NCBI GenBank assembly: GCA_016209705.1 | Contig: JACQVR010000021.1 | Coordinates: 58,058 to 122,057, forward strand | Direction: 5' to 3' | DNA: 64,000 bases | Source of the DNA: Planctomycetota bacterium | GTDB lineage: Bacteria; Planctomycetota; MHYJ01; JACPRB01 | Part shown: in pieces, positions 46,186 through 53,316 of the stretch | How the letters are laid out: every line of letters starts with the position of its first letter | Numbering within the stretch: position 1 is the stretch's first letter | Program-made: the position numbers and the translations under genes | Notes under the pieces: model-generated | What the model saw: the letters and a program-made list of their open reading frames with translations, nothing else | Databases searched by the model: none | Told to the model about the DNA's origin: nothing

Positions 46186-46251
46186 CCCGGAGGAGTCGGA
46201 GGGAACGGAGAAGAAAAAAAACATAAACCACGGAGACACGGAGCCACAGAG
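46186..46251. repeat. CACGGAG inverted repeat, left arm around the GxxExxY gene (locus 3)
   Basis: CGGAGGAGTCGGAGGGAACGG, AACCACGGAGACACGGAG and CCACAGAG end immediately at the GxxExxY start codon (46252). Its inverted partner is at about 46630-46700. Confidence 0.88.
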
Positions 46252-46626
46252 ATGCTTATTCATGAGAAAATAACCGAAGCCATTATCGGGGCAGCTATTG
46301 AGGTTCACAAAACCATCGGTCCGGGTCTTTTGGAGTCCATCTATGAAGAGTGTTTATGTTACGAACTCTCCCTCCGCAACATTCCATTCCGGCGACAAGT
46401 GGACATCCCTTTGATCTACAAAGGCGTGAAACTGGAGTGTAGACATCGGATCGACATCTTGGTCGATGAAAAGGTCATCGTTGAACTCAAGAGCGTGGAC
46501 ATTCTCCCGCCCGTTCATGAAGCCAAACTCCTCGCCTATCTGAAGCTGACCGGCCATCGCGTGGGCCTTCTTATCAACTTCAACGTTCCCACTCTGAAAG
46601 ACGGCGTGATGAGAAGGATTCTATGA
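46252..46626 (+). CDS. GxxExxY protein, PD-(D/E)xK nuclease-like
   Basis: 124 residues, full length for the GxxExxY family (PDDEXK_3-type): [17 protein letters not shown] contains Gly25-Leu-Leu-Glu28-Ser-Ile-Tyr31, and the nuclease-like core is intact as Asp68 (RIDILVD) and Glu78-x-Lys80 (VIVELKSVD). Function is not established for the family. The gene begins one base after the left CACGGAG arm and ends in a ATGA overlap with the next gene, whose start lies in the right arm. Codon use is lower in GC than its neighbours (many AT-rich codons), consistent with a mobile origin. SD for the next gene (GAAGG) is inside its 3' end. Confidence 0.9.
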   Translation: MLIHEKITEAIIGAAIEVHKTIGPGLLESIYEECLCYELSLRNIPFRRQVDIPLIYKGVKLECRHRIDILVDEKVIVELKSVDILPPVHEAKLLAYLKLTGHRVGLLINFNVPTLKDGVMRRIL

Positions 46627-48101
46627 AAATTCTTCTCCGTGTCTCCGTGTCTCCGTGGTTTAAAAATCTTCTCCGCGCCCTCCGGCTCCTCGGTGTTCTC
46701 TTCCTCCTTGTCACCTGCTCCAAGCCGCCGCCTCCCGCCTCCACCTCGGAAGTACGCGTCGTGATCTTCCACACGGCGGACCTCCACGGGCGCGTCCATC
46801 GCCTGCCGGCGCTGGCCGGGTACCTCAAAGGCGAACGGGCAAAGGAGCGGCGGCGCGGCGCGCGCGTCGTGACGGTGGACGGCGGCGATTTTTTTCAAGG
46901 GACGCCCGAAGGCGATCTCACCCGCGGCCGGCTTGTCATCCAAGCCATGAATGAAATCGGGTATGACGCGGCATGCCTGGGCAATCACGACTTCGACTTC
47001 GGCCCGGCGGGCGTGCGGGACCTAGCGGCGCGGGCGCGCTTTCCTCTTCTCTGCTCCAATGTCTTCGAATCGTCCACCGGCGCGCCTCCGCCCTACGTGA
47101 AGGATGCCGTGACGCTGCCCGAAGCGTGTCTCGAGCTGCGCGGCCTGACGGTCGCCGCTCCGCGAGCCGGCGAAGAACTCGCTTTCCTCGATGCCTCGTC
47201 CGCGCTCGCCCGCCGATCCTGGACGCCAGGCATGGCGCGCGTGCTGCTGAGCCATCTGGGAATCGAGCGCGACCGGCGGCTGCCCGGGATCGATCTGGCG
47301 GCCGTTCTCGGGGGTCACAGTCATACCCGGGCGATCGAAGAACGGGCGGGAGGCTTCCCCATCGTCCACCCCGGCTCGCACGGCCTCTCGGTGGGCCGCC
47401 TCGAGCTCGTCCTGAACGTCGCCACGGGCGACGTGCGCTCCTTCAAGGCGAATCTGATCGATTTGAGGACCTGGCGGGGGCCCGAGGACGCGCGCGTCCG
47501 CGCCCTCGTGCGCCGCGGCGCCCGCCGGATCGCCAAGCTGATGGAGGAACCGATCGGAACCCTGAGCGTCGGGCTTTCTCGGGAACACGCCGCGGACGAA
47601 GGTGCTTCCAGCCCGCTCGGAAACTGGGCGTGTGACGCGCTGAAAGCGGCCCTGAACGCGGACATCGCGCTGCTGCCGCGCTCTTCCCTGCGCGCTTCCC
47701 TTTTCGCCGGCCCCGTGACCCGCGGCGATGTGTACGAAGCCTTTCCCTTTCCGGACACGGCGCAGTGGGTGGACATGGGCGGCCGGGATCTCCGCGGCGT
47801 TCTGGAGCGGGCGATCGGAGACGGCGGCCGGCCGCTTCTGGATGTCGCGGGCCTCGAAGTGCATTATTCCCCGTCGGCGCGAGCGAGCCGCCGGATCCTT
47901 GAAATCCGCGCCGGGACGGAAACCCTCCGCAACGATCGCCGCTATCGCGTCGCCACAACGTCCTTCCTGATCGAGACGTGGCTCGGCGCGCCACCGGGCG
48001 AAGGAACGCGGATTCTGCGGGACGTTCTGGCGGAACATCTCGGACGGAACTCGCCCCTTCGGGTCGAATATCGGAACCGAATCTTTCGGAAGGTCGAATG
48101 A
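46623..48101 (+). CDS. 5'-nucleotidase/2',3'-cyclic phosphodiesterase-type lipoprotein
   Basis: 492 residues: lipoprotein signal with lipobox LVTC (Cys32), then a metallophosphatase domain ([40 protein letters not shown]) and a C-terminal 5'-nucleotidase domain ([40 protein letters not shown]). UshA-like, acting on nucleotides outside the cytoplasm. Residues 1-27 are encoded by the right arm of the CACGGAG repeat; no start codon exists outside the repeat before the phosphatase domain, so the repeat has become its signal peptide. Start overlaps the GxxExxY stop (ATGA). Confidence 0.9.
   Translation: MKILLRVSVSPWFKNLLRALRLLGVLFLLVTCSKPPPPASTSEVRVVIFHTADLHGRVHRLPALAGYLKGERAKERRRGARVVTVDGGDFFQGTPEGDLTRGRLVIQAMNEIGYDAACLGNHDFDFGPAGVRDLAARARFPLLCSNVFESSTGAPPPYVKDAVTLPEACLELRGLTVAAPRAGEELAFLDASSALARRSWTPGMARVLLSHLGIERDRRLPGIDLAAVLGGHSHTRAIEERAGGFPIVHPGSHGLSVGRLELVLNVATGDVRSFKANLIDLRTWRGPEDARVRALVRRGARRIAKLMEEPIGTLSVGLSREHAADEGASSPLGNWACDALKAALNADIALLPRSSLRASLFAGPVTRGDVYEAFPFPDTAQWVDMGGRDLRGVLERAIGDGGRPLLDVAGLEVHYSPSARASRRILEIRAGTETLRNDRRYRVATTSFLIETWLGAPPGEGTRILRDVLAEHLGRNSPLRVEYRNRIFRKVE
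46630..46703. repeat. CACGGAG inverted repeat, right arm around the GxxExxY gene (locus 3)
   Basis: TTCTTCTCCGTGTCTCCGTG, TCTCCGTGG, AAATCTTCTCCGCGCCCTCC and GGCTCCTCGG are the inverted counterpart of the left arm; the AACCACGG/CCGTGGTT register matches. The arm is translated as the start of the nucleotidase. Confidence 0.88.
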
Positions 48102-48120
48102 GGGTGGGAGGGCAAGAAAG

Positions 48121-48295
48121 AGACGGAGCACCCCGAGACAAGAATCACGGAGCCACGGAGATCACGGAGAAGATTTTTTAGGAGATCTGGAGATGTTCCC
48201 CCCTTTTCTGAATCAGCCCATCTCCAAAATCTCCGCATCTCCACAAAATTTTTTCCGTGCCTCCGTGTCTCCAGTGGTTATTTTCTTTCTTCTCT
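48121..48295. repeat. CACGGAG-type nested inverted repeat (locus 4 of 4)
   Basis: Outer arms: 48121-48177 (AATCACGGAGCCACGGAG, ATCACGGAGAAGATTTTTTA) and 48247-48295 (TTTTTTCCGTGCCTCCGTG, TCTCCAGTGG). Inner arms: GGAGATCTGGAGATG at 48181-48195 and CATCTCCAAAATCTCCGC at 48219-48236. The GAAGATTTTTT then GGAGATCTGGAGATG order is the same as at locus 2. Confidence 0.85.
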
Positions 48296-48355
48296 GTACT
48301 GCCAACGTGCAAAATCTTCGCGTGACGCAAAGATTTTCATGCGATACGGTGAAGT

Positions 48356-48445
48356 TCACAGTCCATAGTCCACGGTCCAGAGGCGCCGCGAATCGAGGAT
48401 CTGACTCTGGACTCTGGACGTCGGACTCTGGACTCCAGCGCGGCG
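48356..48445. repeat. AGTCCAT heptamer hairpin, second copy
   Basis: Left AGTCCATAGTCCACGGTCCA with GAG; right CTCTGGACTCTGGACG and TCGGACTCTGGACTCC. Same unit type as 38063-38151. The region 48102-48592 as a whole (about 490 bp) holds this and the nested CACGGAG hairpin and no gene I can support. Confidence 0.8.
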
Positions 48446-48592
48446 GGAGACAGCTTAGGAAAATTCGGATTGCGGCTTCGCCGCGCTGGGCGCTCCGACT
48501 CCTCCGGGGACTTGTGTCCAGGGCCCCGCGCGGATGATTTGCGCGATCGGATTCTGGCCTCCCGCCGCTCGCTTCTGCTATAACCCCACCCC

Positions 48593-50335
48593 ATGCCGAT
48601 CGTCGCGTATTCCGTCTCGATGCCGCAGCCGACGTCCCATCTGCTCCAAGTGACCGTGGACATTCGAGGGATCGCCGGAACGTCGGTGGAACTCGTCCTG
48701 CCCGTGTGGACGCCGGGCTCGTACAAGATTCGCGACTATGCGCGGCACGTGCAGGATTTCTCGGCCGGCGGACTCCCGGTGAGCAAAGTGGCGAAGAACC
48801 GCTGGAGGATCCGCACGGGCGGCCGGGATCGGGTGGCCGCGACCTACCGCGTCTACGCCTTCGACCAGGACCGCCGCGGCGCGCACTTGGACGAAGAGCA
48901 CGTCTACCTCAACGGCGCGGCCGCCTTCATGTACCTGGAGGGTCACAAGGAACGGCCGGTCACGCTGGAGCTGCGCACGCCGCGCGGATGGCGCATCGCG
49001 ACCGGGCTGCGTCCGGCGGGGCCCCATCGATACGCGGCCTCCGACTACGACGAGCTGGTCGATTGTCCCATCGAAGCGGGCACCTTCAAGGTAAAAGCCT
49101 TCCGGGTTCGCGGAGTCGAGCACCGCCTGGTGCTGCACGGCCCGGTGAACCGCCCCCTGGATCGCATCACGCGCGACCTCTCCCGTATCGTGTCGGTTGA
49201 GGCCGAGATGTTCGGAGGGCTGCCCTACTCCGCCTACACGTTCGTGCTGCACACGGTGCCGGGCACCTACGGGGGCCTGGAGCACCGCAACTCGTGCAGC
49301 CTCATGTATTCTCCGTTCGGATTCCGCAAGCGGGAGGAATACGAGAATTTCCTGGAACTGGCGGCGCATGAATTCTTCCATCTGTGGAACGTCAAGCGGA
49401 TCCGGCCGGCGATGCTGGGGCCCTTCGACTACGAGAGGGAAGTCCACACGACCGTGTTATGGGCGCTCGAAGGGCTGACGTCGTACTATGACGGCCTCTT
49501 CCTGACGCGCGCCAAGCTGACGGCGCCCAAGCGCTACCTCCGCAAGCTCGCCCGCCGCTGGCAGGCCTTTGTCGAGAAACCCGGCCGCCGGCATCAGACT
49601 TTGAGCGAATCGAGCTTCGACGCGTGGATCAAGTACTATCAACCGGACGAGCACTCCCCGAACGCGACCATCTCCTACTACGAGAAAGGCGAGTTCATCG
49701 GACTGTGCCTGGATATGGAGATCCGGCGCCGGACGAACAATCATCGATCGCTCGACGACGTCCTGCGGAAATTGTACGACGCGTGCCGCGAGGCCGGCTC
49801 GGGCCTGCCCGAGTCGGAATGGCGCCGGGCGGCGGAAGACGTCGCCGGCGGATCCCTGGCGTCTTTTTGGCGCGACTACATCGACGGAACGCGCGAGCTC
49901 GATCTGGAGCATTTCCTCCGGATGGCGGGCCTGAGATTCCGGGGCGAGCCCAAGAAGGACAACGGCGAAAAGAAACCGCCGAGGAAGGCCTGGATCGGCG
50001 CCATGATTCAGACGTCCGGCAACCGCCTGACCGTGAGCACCGTCCGTGCCGGCTCGCCCGCCGAGCGCGCCGGGCTGTGCGCGCGCGACGAGATTCTCTC
50101 TCTTGCTGGAAGTCGCGTGGACAAGGAGACATGGGAAAAGCGCCTTGAAGATCTTCGCCCCGGGCAGGCGATCACGCTGGAGGTCTTTCGAGGCAACTTC
50201 CTCAAGAGGCTCCGGATCGTCACCCGGGCTTGGGACGACCTGACGCTGTCCATCGTCCCGCTCTCCAAGGCGACGGCGCTTCAGAAGGCGATCTACCGGA
50301 CGTGGATGGGAGAGCCTTGGCGCGCGGCGAAGTAA
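48593..50335 (+). CDS. M61-family metallopeptidase with PDZ domain
   Basis: 580 residues: beta-rich N-terminal domain, the zinc motif HEFFH (HExxH, about 260-264) with the downstream Glu in WALEGLTSYYDG, and a C-terminal PDZ domain (about 465-560, RAGSPAERAGLCARDEILSL). M61 members act as glycyl aminopeptidases or related enzymes. No signal peptide is visible, so it is probably cytoplasmic, unlike many relatives. Length is normal for the family. Confidence 0.92.
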   Translation: MPIVAYSVSMPQPTSHLLQVTVDIRGIAGTSVELVLPVWTPGSYKIRDYARHVQDFSAGGLPVSKVAKNRWRIRTGGRDRVAATYRVYAFDQDRRGAHLDEEHVYLNGAAAFMYLEGHKERPVTLELRTPRGWRIATGLRPAGPHRYAASDYDELVDCPIEAGTFKVKAFRVRGVEHRLVLHGPVNRPLDRITRDLSRIVSVEAEMFGGLPYSAYTFVLHTVPGTYGGLEHRNSCSLMYSPFGFRKREEYENFLELAAHEFFHLWNVKRIRPAMLGPFDYEREVHTTVLWALEGLTSYYDGLFLTRAKLTAPKRYLRKLARRWQAFVEKPGRRHQTLSESSFDAWIKYYQPDEHSPNATISYYEKGEFIGLCLDMEIRRRTNNHRSLDDVLRKLYDACREAGSGLPESEWRRAAEDVAGGSLASFWRDYIDGTRELDLEHFLRMAGLRFRGEPKKDNGEKKPPRKAWIGAMIQTSGNRLTVSTVRAGSPAERAGLCARDEILSLAGSRVDKETWEKRLEDLRPGQAITLEVFRGNFLKRLRIVTRAWDDLTLSIVPLSKATALQKAIYRTWMGEPWRAAK

Positions 50336-50370
50336 TTGGGAGGAGCGTCGCTTTTTCGCCCACCCGTCAC

Positions 50371-52200
50371 ATGACGCAACTGATCATCATCGTCATCGCG
50401 GCCGGAATCTTGGCCCAGATGTTCTCGGTCATGTTGCGGTTGCCCAGCATCATCTTCCTGCTCCTTTTCGGCGTGGCGCTGGGCCCGGATGGCCTGGGGG
50501 CGATCGACCCGAAGCTGCTCGGCCAAGGCGTCGAAGTCATCGTCACCCTGTCGGTGGCCGTGATCCTGTTCGAAGGCGGGATGACGCTGAAGCTGCGCCA
50601 TCTTCGCGAGGTGCACCGCAGCGTCCGGCGACTCGTCACGGTCGGCGCGCTGTGCACGTTGGCGGGAGCGGCGCTCGCCGCCCATCATATCGCCGGCCTG
50701 GATCCCATTCTGTCGCTCCTCTTCGGCGCCCTGGTCTCCGTCACGGGCCCCACGGTGATCCGTCCTTTGATGCGGCGCATCCATGTTCGCCGCGAAGTGG
50801 CGACGATCCTCGAAGGCGAGGGCATCCTGATCGATCCGGTGGGAGCCGTCCTGGCGGTGGTGTTTCTGGAAGTCGCTCTGGGCACCAGCACCCACTGGGT
50901 GGAGGCCTTGGAGTTTCTTGGAACGCGGTTGGGGGCGGGAGCCGCGATCGGCGTGGCCTGCGGAGGGTTCTTCAGCCTCATCGTGCGGTACTACCGGGGA
51001 GGACGGGAAGGAGAGCTCAAGAACTTGATCGTGCTGGCGTGCGCGCTGGGTTGCTACGGAGCCGCCGAGAGTTTCTACAAGGAATCGGGACTGATGGCGG
51101 TGGTCGCCGCCGGCATGGTCACGCAGCTCGGTTTGAAGCCCCACGAGCGCGAGTTGCGGCAGTTCAAGGAACAGCTCACGACGCTGCTCATCTCGGTGCT
51201 GTTCGTGCTGCTGGCGGCGAATCTGCGCATCGACGCCATGCGCCGGGAAGGATGGGAGGGGCTCGCAACGGTGCTGATCGTGATGGTACTGATCCGCCCC
51301 CTCAACGTGTGGCTCTGCACGCGACGGGCTCCCGTGACGCCGCGTGAAAAGCTGTTCCTGTCCTGGACGGCGCCCCGCGGAATCGTCGCGGCGTCGGTCG
51401 CGTCTCTGGCCGCCTTCAAACTCGGCGCGGCGGGCATCCAGGAAGGTAGCCGGGTCGAAGCGCTCGTTTTCCTCACCGTCTTTCTGACGGTAATCGTCCA
51501 GGGCTCGACGGCCGGCTTCGTGGCCCGGATCCTGGGGATCCTGGCCAAGGAGACCGGCCGGGTGATCATCGTCGGGGCCAATCCGCTGGCTCGCGCCATC
51601 GGCCTTCGGTACAAGGAAACGGGCCGCGACGTCGTTCTGGTCGACACGAACACGGAAAATTGCGCCCGGGCGCAGGCGGCCGGCCTGGAGGCGGTGAACG
51701 GCAGCGCGCTGGACCGGGAAACCTTGTCCCAAGCGCGCCCCCAGGAAGCCGATACGTTCCTCGCCTGCACCGAGAACGTTCAAGTGAACGAGTGGACGGC
51801 GCAGGTGGCGCGCTCCGAGGTGGAGGCGCGCCAGGTCTACGTGGCGCTGGACGCTCCCGACCGCCAGCGGCTCGATCCGCTCCTGGAGCGCCAGCACGTT
51901 CGCTTGGCGTTCGGGAAACCCGTTCCGCTGGCCTCATGGGCCTACGATCTGGAAACCGGAGAGGCGCGCATCGAGTCGGTGGTGCTCACCAAGGAAACGG
52001 CGTTCAATCGCCCTGTGGGCGCGACGACGTTGCCCGACACGCTGGTTCCGGTGGCGATCCTGAAGGAAGGACATCTGTCGCTCTGCACTCCCGACAGCAA
52101 GCCCTCCGCCGGAGACACGCTGCTCTTCCTGGTGCGCGACACGGCCAGCGAGAGCCTGGAGGCCGCCCTGGTCGAGCTCAAACGAGATCCCCACGCGTGA
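50371..52200 (+). CDS. CPA1-type Na+/H+ antiporter with RCK/TrkA regulatory domain
   Basis: 609 residues. Residues 1-395 form about 12-13 membrane helices with CPA signatures FEGGMTLKLRHL and GEGILIDPVGAVLAV (the IDP in place of the usual ND ion-binding pair) and APRGIVAASVASLAAF. From about 400 a TrkA-N/RCK domain begins (RVIIVGANPLARAIGLRYKE, Rossmann), followed by a TrkA-C domain near 530-605. Start at 50371 (MTQLIIIVIAAGIL); longer frame is antisense-noise. Cytoplasmic pH or sodium homeostasis. Confidence 0.88.
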   Translation: MTQLIIIVIAAGILAQMFSVMLRLPSIIFLLLFGVALGPDGLGAIDPKLLGQGVEVIVTLSVAVILFEGGMTLKLRHLREVHRSVRRLVTVGALCTLAGAALAAHHIAGLDPILSLLFGALVSVTGPTVIRPLMRRIHVRREVATILEGEGILIDPVGAVLAVVFLEVALGTSTHWVEALEFLGTRLGAGAAIGVACGGFFSLIVRYYRGGREGELKNLIVLACALGCYGAAESFYKESGLMAVVAAGMVTQLGLKPHERELRQFKEQLTTLLISVLFVLLAANLRIDAMRREGWEGLATVLIVMVLIRPLNVWLCTRRAPVTPREKLFLSWTAPRGIVAASVASLAAFKLGAAGIQEGSRVEALVFLTVFLTVIVQGSTAGFVARILGILAKETGRVIIVGANPLARAIGLRYKETGRDVVLVDTNTENCARAQAAGLEAVNGSALDRETLSQARPQEADTFLACTENVQVNEWTAQVARSEVEARQVYVALDAPDRQRLDPLLERQHVRLAFGKPVPLASWAYDLETGEARIESVVLTKETAFNRPVGATTLPDTLVPVAILKEGHLSLCTPDSKPSAGDTLLFLVRDTASESLEAALVELKRDPHA

Positions 52201-52245
52201 CGCCGGCCCGCCCGAGACCGCGCTCGCTTCACCCTCAATTCGGCA

Positions 52246-52274
52246 TTGACTGTAAGAATCTGTATATGTAGATT
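52246..52274 (+). promoter_or_regulatory. Sigma-70-type promoter of the regulator-metH operon
   Basis: TTGACT at 52246-52251 and TAGATT at 52269-52274 with an ideal 17-base spacer; only seven bases separate the -10 from the start codon, so the transcript has almost no leader. Confidence 0.7.
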
Positions 52275-52282
52275 TACATATA
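52263..52282. promoter_or_regulatory. Perfect palindrome over the -10, candidate ArsR-type operator
   Basis: TATATGTA - GATT - TACATATA, 8-bp perfect arms, ending at the A of the start codon and overlapping the -10 element. Ideal for autorepression by the winged-helix protein encoded immediately downstream. Confidence 0.72.
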
Positions 52283-53250
52283 TGAAATTGGATGCCGATC
52301 TGTTCCGGCTCTTGGGCGACGAAGGCCGACTGCGGATCCTGCGGCTGGTGGACCGGGAACGCCTCAACGTGAGCGAGCTGGTCTCCATCCTGGGAATCGC
52401 CCAGTCGGGCGTCTCCCGCCACCTGCGGCTGCTTCGCGACGCGGGGCTGGTCCGGGAGGATCGGTTCGCGGGATGGAGCTTTTATCAGACCCGACCCGAG
52501 GCTTTCAGCAACGGACTGGCCGCCGCGATTCTGCGCGAGATCCGCGAGGGGGACGGCCATCCGGAAGACGCGGCGAGGTTGCAGGAAGTCCTGCGGAGAC
52601 GGCCCGAAGGCCGGCCCGCCCCTTCGGGGGAGCGGTTGGTCGTGCCCGGTCGATCCTGGGCCGCATGGGCGCGGGCGCTGGGGCTTCTGCTGCCCCGGCT
52701 TCGCGTCGCGGATCTGGGGTGTGGCGAGGGGAATCTGTCGCTGGAGATCGCCTCGTGGGCCCGGTGGGTCGTCGGCATTGACCGTTCCCCGGAAGCGCTC
52801 AAGAAGGCCCGGATTCGGTCGCGGCGCCGGGGCATTCGCAACGTCCGCTGGCGCGAAGGCGAACTCGAGGGTGTGCCGCTTATGGACGGTGCCGTCGATC
52901 TGGCGCTCCTGGCTCAAAGCTTGCATTGCGCCGCCGACCCATCCCGGGCGCTCGCGGAGGCGTTCCGGATCCTCGCCCCGGGCGGCAAGATCCTGATCCT
53001 GGATTTGAAAACGCATTCGGAAACCTGGGTCCGCGAACGGCTCGGCCATCTTCGATTGGGCTTCGGCACGAAAGAGTTGAAAGATCAGCTGGCGTCCGCC
53101 GGCTTCGAGCGCGTCCGCGTGCGGCTCGGGGACGGCCGCCGCGGGGACCCGTTCCGGGTTCTCATCGCCGACGGGCGCAAGCCCAAGGAATCCAAGCCGC
53201 CCCGCCGGCCGGCGCGGGTTCACGATCCGGAGACGACGGAGGAAGAATAG
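52282..53250 (+). CDS. ArsR-family regulator fused to a SAM-dependent methyltransferase domain
   Basis: 322 residues: N-terminal winged helix (about 1-90; LLGDEGRLRILRLVDRERLN, SELVSILGIAQSGVSRHLRLL), linker, then a class I methyltransferase domain (VADLGCGEGNLSLEIA at about 138-153, VGIDRSPEALKKA). This architecture, beside metH, is that of SahR-type regulators of SAM/SAH and methionine metabolism described in Proteobacteria; the methyltransferase domain there is thought to bind SAH as effector. The assignment to that role is inference. Its stop TAG starts a TAGCTGG repeat. Confidence 0.85.
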   Translation: MKLDADLFRLLGDEGRLRILRLVDRERLNVSELVSILGIAQSGVSRHLRLLRDAGLVREDRFAGWSFYQTRPEAFSNGLAAAILREIREGDGHPEDAARLQEVLRRRPEGRPAPSGERLVVPGRSWAAWARALGLLLPRLRVADLGCGEGNLSLEIASWARWVVGIDRSPEALKKARIRSRRRGIRNVRWREGELEGVPLMDGAVDLALLAQSLHCAADPSRALAEAFRILAPGGKILILDLKTHSETWVRERLGHLRLGFGTKELKDQLASAGFERVRVRLGDGRRGDPFRVLIADGRKPKESKPPRRPARVHDPETTEEE

Positions 53251-53294
53251 CTGGTCGCCAGTAGCTGGCAGCTCGTAGCGTCTCCTGGCTACGA
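53248..53294. repeat. GTAGCTG heptamer repeat
   Basis: TAGCTGGTCGCCAGTAGCTG, GCAGCTCGTAGC, then the complementary CTGGCTACGAGC. It begins with the stop codon of the ArsR-methyltransferase gene and runs to just before metH. Confidence 0.75.
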
Positions 53295-53316
53295 GCGGCC
53301 GGCTCCCAACGTGCCC

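Noticed and set aside
48193..48537. A 114-residue rightward frame before the M61 peptidase gene
   Set aside because: It is a translation of nested CACGGAG, GGAGAT and AGTCCAT repeats, with no native composition.
53251..53316. A cobalamin riboswitch before metH
   Set aside because: The gap is only 66 bases and is filled by GTAGCTG repeats; no B12-box-like sequence.
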